Positions 17,101-27,752 of a DNA stretch of 64,000 bases are shown piece by piece. Both the position numbers and the translations under genes were made by a program. The notes under the pieces were generated by a model. That model did no database searches. It was not told the DNA's origin and was given only the letters and a program-made list of their open reading frames with translations. Numbering within the stretch: the first letter of the stretch is position 1; every line of letters begins with the position of its first letter. The stretch is from Mycobacterium heidelbergense (GTDB lineage Bacteria > Actinomycetota > Actinomycetes > Mycobacteriales > Mycobacteriaceae): NCBI RefSeq assembly GCF_010730745.1, contig NZ_AP022615.1, forward strand, positions 3,162,001 to 3,226,000, in the 5' to 3' direction.

Positions 17101-17330
17101 CGGCGAACCGTCGCGAATTTTGCCAGCACGTCCCCGATCGACAGTCCGTCGCGCCGAAGCCGCCTGGCGAACAGTGTCCGGTCGCCGCCGGCGGACGATC
17201 GGCACCATGCGGCAAGGCGGCGCGCGGCCAGGTCGGTGTCACTCTTCTGACTGGGCAATTGGTCAAACGCGTCGGAAAGCAGCTCGTCGACGGTGGCGGC
17301 CCGAGCTAACAGGCGCTCATCGAGAACCAT
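14178..17330 (-). CDS. lanM: Class II lanthipeptide synthetase (LanM)
   Basis: A 1050-residue bifunctional RiPP enzyme. The N-terminal DUF4135-type dehydratase (about residues 100-640) has VVYKPKDLRVD near 275, HGYGWTEFI, and the kinase-like catalytic segment GVDMHQENI near 353 followed by PIDLEMIL near 370. It should phosphorylate and eliminate Ser/Thr of a precursor. The C-terminal LanC-like cyclase has GMSHGASGYAY near 860 and the zinc ligands Cys920 (KWCYGAQG) and Cys967-Cys968 (LCCGTLG). A CCG instead of the usual CHG motif is the hallmark of ProcM-like, substrate-tolerant LanMs. No precursor, LanT transporter/protease or immunity gene is visible nearby. It sits alone between glmU and tRNA-Gln, where H37Rv has nothing comparable. 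Confidence 0.92.
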   Translation of the reverse strand: MVLDERLLARAATVDELLSDAFDQLPSQKSDTDLAARRLAAWCRSSAGGDRTLFARRLRRDGLSIGDVLAKFATVRRNPCVPAPHWVEDAAWIAEALQDPRETAAPEAGPCAFEDLLEPVVREAEKILWSGVGGGIQGALDDGARACLRRSLTTQLSDLSAPALYERFAKARNDGGPSGCHDRFVCTMKTNGWRHLFEAKPVLLRLMASLTRQWIDASRELITRLDADLPAIRRDLLDAGTSAPPCQVTSIDADLSDRHNFGRTVTIIGFQDGSRVVYKPKDLRVDAAWHALVERLNRVAPLELRAVRVLARHGYGWTEFIDHTSCVDRQGFQRYFRRAGAWLALFHGFVGVDMHQENIIACGEHPVPIDLEMILQAAEPWGDTGSADDGDAFEAATVKVMNSVVMAGVLPTYSWDSHETFSMGGVISNSAPRTTLAWNDINSDAMRPAKVVQADATIPNLPHINGSHSRLGGYVDDFVSGFRDYAKFLQRQRPDDLLDGFGGLPIRQVVRPTRFYGMLLQHLRDHRAMDDGVAWSAQADFPAQLADWEHDVDPAWPLLRAERAAVVDLNVPHFVMASDGHSIHDADGTSIPRGTTPGLDRARARLRGLDDAEIAWQTELVRQSTATLRRAAPVPLVSTSGPSDGDVGDAFATFTKAADAVARTLSEHAVRKGPSAAWIGLDWLGESELSQLVVLGPDLYKGTCGIALFLATHAAVTNSTSSKALAAAALSRLRGFLRGPNPGRVARQVGVGGGLGLGSIVYGLAVISTLLDDDDALQDAHAAAELITPDVISADRRLDVLGGSAGAILGLLRLHRQTGSGDALERAANCGWHLLAQQRTGPAGQRTWAPPGSDGPLNGMSHGASGYAYALASLASATGCDEFASAATECIAFENASFDAHRSDWPDLRGGGAAGRAKWCYGAQGIGLARAAMTRHPVGSGGALRSDIENAVAATEHGWPAATDALCCGTLGSIEFLWEAGGILGRDDLCERASLRLLSVIETARSNGDYRWAGGTTSRFNLGLFRGIAGVGYTALRRIEPSLPNVVIWE

Positions 17331-17381
17331 TCGATAGCCCCCATCCCGAACTCCCGGTTATTGGAAGCACCCGGCAAGGGC

Positions 17382-17441
17382 GCGAGCGTGCGTGTCGGTA
17401 CGCCGACACGCCGTCAAGCGTGGCATTTTGTGCACGCTCGA
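17382..17441. repeat. 60-bp palindromic intergenic element, copy 2
   Basis: The element opens GCGAGCGTGCGTGT and closes with TGCACGCTCG, with an inner GTGTCGG/CCGACAC pair. It is homologous over its full length to the reverse complement of 3201-3260. It lies between the 3' end of tRNA-Gln and the start of lanM. Confidence 0.7.
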
Positions 17442-17462
17442 GGCAAAGGGGGCCACGCCACG

Positions 17463-17534
17463 CTCCGTCGCCAGGACTCGAACCTGAACTCTCAGAACCA
17501 AAATCTGATGTGCTGCCGATTACACCACGACGGA
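17463..17534 (-). tRNA. tRNA-Gln (anticodon TTG)
   Basis: On the minus strand a 72-nt cloverleaf folds. The 7-bp acceptor stem is TCCGTCG (17534-17528) with its complement at 17464-17470 and discriminator G at 17463. The T-arm has TTCGAGT, and the anticodon stem TCAGA/TCTGA carries the loop TTTTGGT, giving anticodon TTG. CCA is not encoded. The position between glmU and the TetR gene matches mycobacterial synteny. Confidence 0.93.
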
Positions 17535-17612
17535 TTGCAGTTGCGGGCCTGCCGCAGTCTAGCGTGACGACGCCGGGCGGCCTCGATGCCGCGAACCGAT
17601 ACGCTGATCGAC

Positions 17613-18269
17613 GTGGCCGTTCTGGACAAGGAGCCGGACAAACCCGATAAGGACGCGCGGGCGCCGCGCGCCCGCATGACCGGCAGCGAGCGCCGGCAGC
17701 AGCTCATCGGCATCGCCCGCTCGCTGTTCGCCGAACGCGGCTACGAGGGCACCTCCATCGAGGAGATCGCGCTGCGCGCCAACGTGTCCAAGCCGGTCGT
17801 CTACGAGCATTTCGGCGGCAAGGAGGGCCTGTACGCCGTCGTCGTCGACCGGGAGATGTCGGCGCTGCTCGACGGCATCACCTCGTCGCTGACCAACAAC
17901 CGGTCCCGGGTGCGCGTCGAGCGGGTCGCGCTGGCGCTGCTCACCTACGTCGAAGAGCGCACCGACGGCTTCCGGATCATGATCCGCGACTCGCCGGCCT
18001 CCATCAGCTCCGGCACCTACTCCAGCCTGCTCAACGACGCCGTCAGCCAGGTCGCCTCCATCCTGGCCGGCGACTTCGCCCGTCGCGGCCTGGACCCCGA
18101 CCTGGCCCCGCTCTACGCCCAGGCGCTGGTGGGCTCGGTGTCGATGACGGCGCAATGGTGGCTCGACACGCGCGAGCCCAAGAAAGAGGTGGTCGCCGCG
18201 CACCTGGTCAACCTGATGTGGAACGGGCTGATCGGACTGGAAGCCGACCCCCGGCTGCAGGACGAATAG
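17613..18269 (+). CDS. TetR-family transcriptional regulator (Rv1019-type)
   Basis: A 218-residue repressor with an N-terminal helix-turn-helix: the TetR signature ERGYEGTSIEEIALRANVSK (about residues 42-61), then VVYEHFGGKEGLY. The C-terminal ligand domain has no assignable ligand. A leaderless start at GTG 17613 fits a TACGCT -10 box at 17600-17605; the alternative in-frame ATG 17586 has no ribosome site. It is divergent from tRNA-Gln and converges on the lysA-like gene. The M. tuberculosis counterpart precedes mfd, as here apart from the inserted lysA-like gene, and regulates its neighbours. Confidence 0.82.
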   Translation: MAVLDKEPDKPDKDARAPRARMTGSERRQQLIGIARSLFAERGYEGTSIEEIALRANVSKPVVYEHFGGKEGLYAVVVDREMSALLDGITSSLTNNRSRVRVERVALALLTYVEERTDGFRIMIRDSPASISSGTYSSLLNDAVSQVASILAGDFARRGLDPDLAPLYAQALVGSVSMTAQWWLDTREPKKEVVAAHLVNLMWNGLIGLEADPRLQDE

Positions 18270-18272
18270 CCC

Positions 18273-19628
18273 TTAACCGCAGTCGCGCGACAGCAGGTCG
18301 GCGGTCGTCTCCCGGCGGATCAGCGCGCGGGCGCGCCCGTCCTTGACCGCCACCAGCGGCGGCCGGCCGACCATGTTGTAGTTCGACGCCATGCTGTGGT
18401 GATAGGCGCCCGTGCAGGCGACGGCCAACAGGTCGCCGGGGCGCAGGTCCGCCGGCAGCTCGATGTCCCGGGCGATCTCGTCGCCCGCCTCGCAGTGCCG
18501 CCCCGCCACGGTGACGCGCTGCTTGGCCGCCAGCGGATGCCGGTTCGCGAGCGCGACCGTGTACTGGGCGCCGTACAACGACACCCGCGGGTTGTCGCTC
18601 ATGCCGCCGTCGACGGCGACGAAGGTGCGGCCACCCGGCTGCGTCTTCACCGAGCACACGCGATACAGCGTCACCCCGGCCCGGCCGCTGAGGGCGCGAC
18701 CGGGTTCCACGACGACGGTCGGCCGCGGGAAGTATTCGGCGGCGCAGGCCTCGTCCAGCGCGTCCTCGATGACGGCGGCCAGCTCGTCGAGGTCGAGCTC
18801 GCGATCGCCGGGCAGGTAGGGGATGGCGTGGCCGCCGCCGATGTTCAGCTCGGTGAGGATGATGCCGTGGCGGGCGCGGACGTCGGCCATGGCGGCGATC
18901 ATCCGGCGGATCGCTTCGCCGTAGAGCGCGGGGTCGACGACCTGCGAGCCTTGGGAGCTTAAGTGGCAGTGCAGCCCCACCAGGTCGAGGATGGGGTGCG
19001 CCAGCACGCGCCGCACCGCGTCGGCGGCGTGGTCGCCGTCCAGGGTGAACCCGAACTTCTGGTCGCTGATGCCGGTGGTGACCGCGCGGGTGGATGGCCC
19101 GAATTTGTCAAAGTTGGGGGTCCCCCTGATCAGCACCGGCTGGCGCCTGCGGGCCAGGCCCGCCAGGTAGGCGATCTCGATGCACGAATCCAGCACGACG
19201 CGGCCGACCCCGACACTGGTCGCCTCCCGCAGCTCGTCGGGCGTCTTCGCGTTGCCGTGCATGACGATGCGCGCCGGGTCGACCCCGGCGGCCAGGGCGA
19301 CGGCCAGCTCGCCGGCCGAGCAGACGTCGAGGCCGAGACCCTCTTCGCGCGCCCACCGCGCCACCGCCGTGGTCAGCAGCGACTTCCCGGCATAGACGAC
19401 CTCGACACCGCGCAGCGTCTTGCGGTAGCGACGGGCGCGCCGCCGGAAGTCGGCCTCGTCGATCACGTAGGTCGGGGTGTGGAACTCGTCGGCGATCTCC
19501 GTCAGGGGCACGCCGCCGACGCAGAGCCGGCCCTCCTCGTCGCAGTGTGTGGTGGCGGGCCAGATCGCGGGATCCAACCGCCGGGGCGCCGCCCGACCGA
19601 TCGACGGCAACATATCGAGCAATGTCAT
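18273..19628 (-). CDS. LysA-like PLP decarboxylase (second diaminopimelate-decarboxylase homolog)
   Basis: A 451-residue group IV (alanine-racemase-fold) decarboxylase. Key motifs are the PLP lysine YAGKSLL near residue 81, HCHLSSQ near 222, GGGHAIPYLPG, and VEPGRALSG. It could decarboxylate meso-diaminopimelate to lysine or another amino acid. The canonical mycobacterial lysA lies in a different context (next to thrA), so this is probably a paralog with a different substrate. A short segment near residues 167-177 (GTPNFDKFGPS) replaces the usual conserved stretch and is encoded by unusually AT-rich codons. It is divergent from mfd and lies 4 bp from the converging TetR gene. Confidence 0.8.
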   Translation of the reverse strand: MTLLDMLPSIGRAAPRRLDPAIWPATTHCDEEGRLCVGGVPLTEIADEFHTPTYVIDEADFRRRARRYRKTLRGVEVVYAGKSLLTTAVARWAREEGLGLDVCSAGELAVALAAGVDPARIVMHGNAKTPDELREATSVGVGRVVLDSCIEIAYLAGLARRRQPVLIRGTPNFDKFGPSTRAVTTGISDQKFGFTLDGDHAADAVRRVLAHPILDLVGLHCHLSSQGSQVVDPALYGEAIRRMIAAMADVRARHGIILTELNIGGGHAIPYLPGDRELDLDELAAVIEDALDEACAAEYFPRPTVVVEPGRALSGRAGVTLYRVCSVKTQPGGRTFVAVDGGMSDNPRVSLYGAQYTVALANRHPLAAKQRVTVAGRHCEAGDEIARDIELPADLRPGDLLAVACTGAYHHSMASNYNMVGRPPLVAVKDGRARALIRRETTADLLSRDCG

Positions 19629-19746
19629 GCCTTTAACGTGCGCCCGGCCCGTGTCGGGTGCCGCTTTTCTTACGATCCCTTGACGGTGCGGGGCCCGATC
19701 TTGACGAAGTTCGGCGCGGGTGCGGGGCCCCTAGAATGGCAGCATC

Positions 19747-23395
<3,649 letters not shown>

Positions 23396-23421
<26 letters not shown>

Positions 23422-23475
23422 TCCGCGCCGCCGACGATACAGAGCGAAGCGATGAGGAGGAGCGGCGCTGATGAT
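23396..23475 (+). repeat. 53-bp-spaced direct repeat joining mfd and mazG
   Basis: Two 27-bp copies, 23396-23422 and 23449-23475, differ at two positions and share GAGGAGGAGCGGCGCT. The first copy holds the mfd stop codon and the second holds the ribosome site and ATG of mazG. The duplication therefore makes two start-like contexts in a row. Confidence 0.85.
23418..23471 (+). CDS. 17-residue linker ORF between mfd and mazG
   Basis: ATG 23418 overlaps the mfd stop (ATGA) and the frame ends at TGA 23469-23471, which overlaps the mazG ATG (TGATG). It begins MIRAADDTERS and ends EEERR, with GAGGAGGAG upstream at a usable distance. Both overlaps are the kind that promote reinitiation, so it may pass ribosomes from mfd to mazG. 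The peptide itself has no recognisable function, and the ORF may simply be a product of the local duplication. Confidence 0.4.
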
Positions 23476-24481
23476 TGTCGTCTTGTTCGACCCGCGCCGC
23501 CCATCGCTGGTGCCCGTCGAGGCCATCGAGCACCTCGCCGGGGAGGTGCAATACACCGAGGAGATGCCCGTCGCGGTGCCCTGGTCGCTGCCCGCCGCGC
23601 GGCCGGTGCACTCCGGGGATGACGCGCCGGTGTTGCTGTCCTCCGATCCGGACCACCCCGCGGTCACCGCACGATTGGCGGCCGGAGCCCGGCTGATCTC
23701 GGCGCCGGACACGCCGCGCGGCGAACGGCTGGTCGACGCCGTCGCGATGATGGACAAACTGCGCACCGCCGGACCGTGGGAAAGCGAACAAACCCACGAC
23801 TCGCTGCGCAGGTTCCTGCTGGAGGAGACCTACGAGCTGCTGGACGCGGTGCGCAGCGGCAACGCCGACCAGCTGCGGGAGGAACTCGGCGACGTGTTGC
23901 TGCAGGTCCTCTTCCATGCCCGCATCGCCGAGGACGCGCGGCAGTTTCCCTTCACCATCGACGACGTCGCCGTCACGCTGATGCGAAAGCTGGGCAACCG
24001 TGTTCCGGGAGTGCTTGCGGGGCAATTGATTTCGCTCGAAGATCAGCTGGCGCAGTGGGAGGAGCGCAAGGCCGCCGAAAAGCCACGGAACTCGGTGATG
24101 GACGACGTCCACACCGGCCAACCGGCATTAGCTTTGGCCCAGAAGGTGATTCAACGCGCCGAGAAGGCGGGCCTGCCGGGCGACCTGATCCCCGGCGACG
24201 TCACGTCCATCTCGGTCTCCGCCGACGTCGATTCCGAAAGCGCGCTGCGCACAGCGGTTTTGGAGTTCGTGGACACGGTCCGCCGCGTGGAGAGGGTGAT
24301 TGCCGCCGCCCGCCGCGGGGACGGCGTTCCCGAGCAGCTCGATGTGGCGCCGCTGGGCGAGGTCGGCGAGGAGGAGTGGCGCGCCCACTGGCCATCCGGC
24401 GATGCCGTCGACGACGAGCCCCCGGCCGAGTCCGAGGATTCCGGGGGCGGCCCCGGGCCGAGCCGGGAATCGACCGGGTAG
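23471..24481 (+). CDS. mazG: Nucleoside triphosphate pyrophosphohydrolase MazG
   Basis: MazG hydrolyses non-canonical and oxidised NTPs to NMPs and pyrophosphate; in mycobacteria it is linked to survival of oxidative stress. The 336-residue protein has a mycobacterial N-terminal extension of about 85 residues, then the all-alpha MazG fold. The metal-binding motif ETYELLDAV is near residue 119, EELGDVLLQVLFHARIAED near 137, and a second acidic segment lies later. ATG 23471 has GAGGAGG upstream. Length is close to the M. tuberculosis protein (325 aa). The order mfd-mazG-lpqU-eno is conserved. Confidence 0.93.
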   Translation: MIVVLFDPRRPSLVPVEAIEHLAGEVQYTEEMPVAVPWSLPAARPVHSGDDAPVLLSSDPDHPAVTARLAAGARLISAPDTPRGERLVDAVAMMDKLRTAGPWESEQTHDSLRRFLLEETYELLDAVRSGNADQLREELGDVLLQVLFHARIAEDARQFPFTIDDVAVTLMRKLGNRVPGVLAGQLISLEDQLAQWEERKAAEKPRNSVMDDVHTGQPALALAQKVIQRAEKAGLPGDLIPGDVTSISVSADVDSESALRTAVLEFVDTVRRVERVIAAARRGDGVPEQLDVAPLGEVGEEEWRAHWPSGDAVDDEPPAESEDSGGGPGPSRESTG

Positions 24482-24548
24482 TCCCCACGCGCGTGGGACG
24501 ATGATGGCGGAAGTTGTGTAGGGAGTTTAGGGGGGAGCTTTAAGGAGC

Positions 24549-25280
24549 ATGGTGTCGCCGAGGCGTTGGTTGCGTGCGGCCGCCGTGATCGGGGCGACCG
24601 TCATGCTTCTGGCGTCCAGCTGCACCTGGCAGCTCAGCCTGTTCATCCCCGACGGCGTCCCACCGCCGCCCGGCGATCCGGTGCCGCCGGTGGACACCCA
24701 CGTCAGCGGCCGGCCCGCGGATCAGTTGCGTGGGTGGGCGGAGCAACGCTCGGCGGCGTTGGAAATCCCGGTCATCGCGCTGGAGGCGTACGGCTACGCC
24801 GCCCGGGTCGCCGAGGTCGAAAACCCGAAGTGCCACATCGCGTGGACCACGCTGGCGGGCATCGGGCAGGTGGAGAGCCACCACGGCACCTACCGGGGCG
24901 CCACGCTGTCACCGAACGGGGACGTGAGCCCGCCCATTCGGGGTGTTCGCCTGGACGGCAGCGGCGGCACCCTGCGCATCGTCGACGCCGAGGACGGGAA
25001 AGACGGGGACGCCGGGGTGGCCCGCGCGATGGGACCGATGCAGTTCATTCCCGAGACATGGCGGTTGTACGGGGTCGACGCCCACAACGACGGCGTCGTC
25101 AGCCCGGACAACATCGACGATGCGGCGCTGGCGGCGGCCGGTTATCTGTGTTGGCGCGGAAAGGATCTCGCGACCCCGAGGGGATGGATCACCGCGCTGC
25201 GGGCCTACAACAACTCCGGTATCTACGCGCGGGCGGTGCGGGACTGGGCGACCGCCTACGCGGCGGGTCATCCGCTGTAG
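24549..25280 (+). CDS. lpqU: Lipoprotein LpqU, lytic murein transglycosylase-like
   Basis: A 243-residue exported lipoprotein with a SLT/MltB-like transglycosylase fold. The signal peptide ends in the lipobox LLASSC (Cys about residue 25). The catalytic glutamate is in IGQVESHHGTYRG near residue 103, followed by AMGPMQFIPETW, LAAAGYLC and a C-terminal LRAYNNSGIY. It probably cleaves peptidoglycan glycan strands outside the membrane. ATG 24549 has TAAGGAGC just upstream. A perfect 14-bp palindrome (24484-24497) lies in the mazG-lpqU gap. Confidence 0.9.
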   Translation: MVSPRRWLRAAAVIGATVMLLASSCTWQLSLFIPDGVPPPPGDPVPPVDTHVSGRPADQLRGWAEQRSAALEIPVIALEAYGYAARVAEVENPKCHIAWTTLAGIGQVESHHGTYRGATLSPNGDVSPPIRGVRLDGSGGTLRIVDAEDGKDGDAGVARAMGPMQFIPETWRLYGVDAHNDGVVSPDNIDDAALAAAGYLCWRGKDLATPRGWITALRAYNNSGIYARAVRDWATAYAAGHPL

Positions 25281-25350
25281 CAGGATGGGTCAGGCTTTAC
25301 GCTAAGGGCGGCACCGAGGCCGGCACCAGCTACGACACAAGGAGAACCCA

Positions 25351-26640
25351 GTGCCGATTATCGAGCAGGTTGGGGCCCGCGAGATCCTCGATTCCCGCGG
25401 CAACCCGACGGTCGAGGTCGAGATAGCCCTGATGGACGGGACGTTTGCCCGCGCGGCGGTGCCGTCCGGCGCGTCGACCGGGGAACACGAGGCCGTCGAG
25501 TTGCGGGACGGCGGCGAGCGTTACGGCGGCAAGGGCGTGAAGAAAGCCGTCCAGGCCGTCCTCGATGAGATCGCCCCGGCCGTGATCGGGCTCAACGCCG
25601 ACGACCAGCGGTTGGTGGACCAGGCGCTGGTGGACCTCGACGGCACCCCGGACAAGTCACGGCTGGGCGGCAACGCCATCCTGGGGGTCTCGCTGGCCGT
25701 GGCCAAGGCGGCCGCCGATTCCGCCGAGCTGCCGCTCTTCCGCTACGTCGGCGGCCCCAACGCCCACATCCTGCCGGTGCCGATGATGAACATCCTCAAC
25801 GGCGGTGCCCACGCCGACACCGCCGTCGACATTCAGGAGTTCATGGTGGCCCCGATCGGCGCGGCCAGCTTCGCCGAGGCGTTGCGCTGGGGCGCCGAGG
25901 TGTACCACGCGCTCAAGTCCGTGCTGAAGAAGGAGGGCCTGTCCACCGGCCTGGGCGACGAGGGCGGATTCGCCCCCGACGTCGCCGGCACCACCGCGGC
26001 GCTGGACCTGATCGGCCGGGCGATCGAATCGGTGGGTTTCAAGCTCGGCGTCGACGTGGCGCTGGCCCTCGACGCGGCGGCCACCGAGTTCTACACCGAC
26101 GGCACCGGCTACATCTTCGAGGGCACGACCCGCACCGCCGAGCAGATGGCGGAGTTCTACGCCGGCCTGCTGGGCTCCTACCCGCTTGTCTCGCTGGAAG
26201 ACCCGCTGTCCGAGGACGATTGGGACGGCTGGGCGGCCCTGACCGCGTCGATCGGTGACCGGGTGCAGATCGTGGGCGACGACATCTTCGTCACCAATCC
26301 CGAGCGTCTGGAAGAGGGCATCGAAAAGGGTGTGGCAAATGCGTTGCTGGTCAAGGTGAATCAGATCGGCACGCTGACCGAAACGCTCGACGCCGTCGCG
26401 CTGGCCCATCACAGCGGATATCGCACGATGATGAGCCACCGCAGCGGCGAGACGGAGGACACCACGATCGCCGACCTGGCGGTGGCCGTCGGCAGCGGCC
26501 AGATCAAGACCGGCGCGCCCGCCCGCAGCGAGCGCGTGGCCAAGTACAACCAGCTGTTGCGGATCGAGGAGGCGCTCGGTGACGCCGCGCGCTACGCCGG
26601 CGACCTGGCCTTCCCGCGATACGCGCCGGAGGCCAAATAG
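25351..26640 (+). CDS. eno: Enolase
   Basis: Enolase interconverts 2-phosphoglycerate and phosphoenolpyruvate in glycolysis. The 429-residue protein has the N-terminal AREILDSRGNPTVEVE, the catalytic Glu loop GLGDEGGFAPD near residue 205, metal ligands in ALDAAATEFY and SLEDPLSEDDWDG, the catalytic Lys in LLVKVNQIGTLTET near 333, and MMSHRSGETEDT. The start is GTG 25351 with AAGGAGAA upstream. The downstream FtsB-like gene starts immediately after the stop. Confidence 0.98.
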   Translation: MPIIEQVGAREILDSRGNPTVEVEIALMDGTFARAAVPSGASTGEHEAVELRDGGERYGGKGVKKAVQAVLDEIAPAVIGLNADDQRLVDQALVDLDGTPDKSRLGGNAILGVSLAVAKAAADSAELPLFRYVGGPNAHILPVPMMNILNGGAHADTAVDIQEFMVAPIGAASFAEALRWGAEVYHALKSVLKKEGLSTGLGDEGGFAPDVAGTTAALDLIGRAIESVGFKLGVDVALALDAAATEFYTDGTGYIFEGTTRTAEQMAEFYAGLLGSYPLVSLEDPLSEDDWDGWAALTASIGDRVQIVGDDIFVTNPERLEEGIEKGVANALLVKVNQIGTLTETLDAVALAHHSGYRTMMSHRSGETEDTTIADLAVAVGSGQIKTGAPARSERVAKYNQLLRIEEALGDAARYAGDLAFPRYAPEAK

Positions 26641-26641
26641 C

Positions 26642-27271
26642 TTGGCCGCTAAGCCCGATCCGAAGCGGCGCTCCCCGGCATCGCGTCCGGGGAAGGCCGG
26701 CGATTCGGTTCGGCGCGGTCGTTCGGCCAAGCCGTCACGGACCACGACCCAGGCCGACCGCAGCACGACGCGGACGCTGCGCGAGCGTGTCGTCGAACCC
26801 ATCAAGCGGCAGGTCGCCGAGTCCGTCGAGCAGCGCTCCGATCAGCGGCTGGGTTTCACCGCGCGCCGGGCGGCGGTGCTGGCCGCGGTCATCTGCGTGC
26901 TGACGCTGACCATCGCCGGCCCGGTGCGCACCTACTTCGCGCAGCGCACGGAGATGGAACAGTTGTCCGCAAGCGAAGCCGCGCTGCGCCGCCAGATCGA
27001 CGACCTCGAGCAGAAGAAGGTCAAGCTCGGTGACCCGGCCTATATTGCGGCCCAGGCCCGCGAGCGCCTCGGTTTCGTGATGCCCGGGGACACACCGTTC
27101 CAGGTTCAACTGCCGTCGGCTGCGGCGGTGTCGCCGCAGCCGGGAGCCGAGACGGCGAAGCCGGATCACGGCGATCCCTGGTATACGGCCCTGTGGCACA
27201 CCATCGCCGACGCCCCGCACCTGCCGCCGGCGCCGCCGGAAGTGCCCAACCCCACGGTCCCCGGTGGTTGA
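26642..27271 (+). CDS. FtsB/DivIC-like septum formation initiator (Rv1024-type)
   Basis: A 209-residue bitopic membrane protein. The N-terminal 75 residues are basic, Ser/Arg-rich and cytoplasmic. One transmembrane helix (AVLAAVICVLTLTIAGPV) follows near residues 81-98, then a short coiled coil (MEQLSASEAALRRQIDDLEQ) and the DivIC signature KLGDPAYIAAQARERLGFV. The tail is Pro-rich. FtsB/DivIC proteins scaffold FtsQ and FtsL at the division septum. The start is TTG 26642 with GGAGG within the end of eno; no ATG is suitably placed. The 3' end overlaps the DUF501 gene by 8 bp. Confidence 0.88.
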   Translation: MAAKPDPKRRSPASRPGKAGDSVRRGRSAKPSRTTTQADRSTTRTLRERVVEPIKRQVAESVEQRSDQRLGFTARRAAVLAAVICVLTLTIAGPVRTYFAQRTEMEQLSASEAALRRQIDDLEQKKVKLGDPAYIAAQARERLGFVMPGDTPFQVQLPSAAAVSPQPGAETAKPDHGDPWYTALWHTIADAPHLPPAPPEVPNPTVPGG

Positions 27272-27752
27272 CCGTGCCGACCTGGAGGCGGTGGCGCGTC
27301 AGCTCGGGCGTGAGCCGCGCGGTGTGCTGGAGATCGCCTATCGTTGCCCCGACGGCGAACCCGGCGTGGTGAAGACCGCGCCGAAACTTCCTGACGGCAC
27401 GCCGTTTCCGACGTTGTACTACCTCACGCATCCGGTGCTGACCGCGGCCGCGAGCAGGCTGGAGACGACGGGCTTGATGCGCGAGATGACCGAGCGGTTG
27501 CGGCAAGACCCCGAATTGGCGGCCGCGTACCGGCGCGCCCACGAGTCGTATCTGGCCGAACGCGACGCGATCGAACCGCTGGGGACCACGTCGTCGGCCG
27601 GGGGAATGCCGGACCGGGTCAAGTGCCTGCACGTGCTGATCGCGCACTCGCTGGCCAAGGGCCCCGGCGTGAATCCGCTCGGCGACGAGGCGCTGGCGCT
27701 GCTGGCGGAGGACCCGGCCGCGGCCGCGGTGTTGGTGGCCGGCCAATGGTGA
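27264..27752 (+). CDS. DUF501 family protein (Rv1025-type)
   Basis: A 162-residue conserved actinobacterial protein of unknown biochemical function. It carries the DUF501 features EIAYRCPDGEPGVVKTAP, PFPTLYYLTHP and PDRVKCLHVLIAHSLAKGPG near the C-terminus. The start is GTG 27264, overlapping the FtsB-like gene; its stop overlaps the start of ppx2. The fixed order eno, ftsB-like, DUF501, ppx2 suggests one transcription unit. Confidence 0.87.
   Translation: MVDRADLEAVARQLGREPRGVLEIAYRCPDGEPGVVKTAPKLPDGTPFPTLYYLTHPVLTAAASRLETTGLMREMTERLRQDPELAAAYRRAHESYLAERDAIEPLGTTSSAGGMPDRVKCLHVLIAHSLAKGPGVNPLGDEALALLAEDPAAAAVLVAGQW

Noticed and set aside
17330..17463. Integration of the lanM region at the 3' end of tRNA-Gln
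   Set aside because: lanM does lie on the 3' side of the tRNA, but I found no repeat of the tRNA end near 14090-14180 and no integrase.
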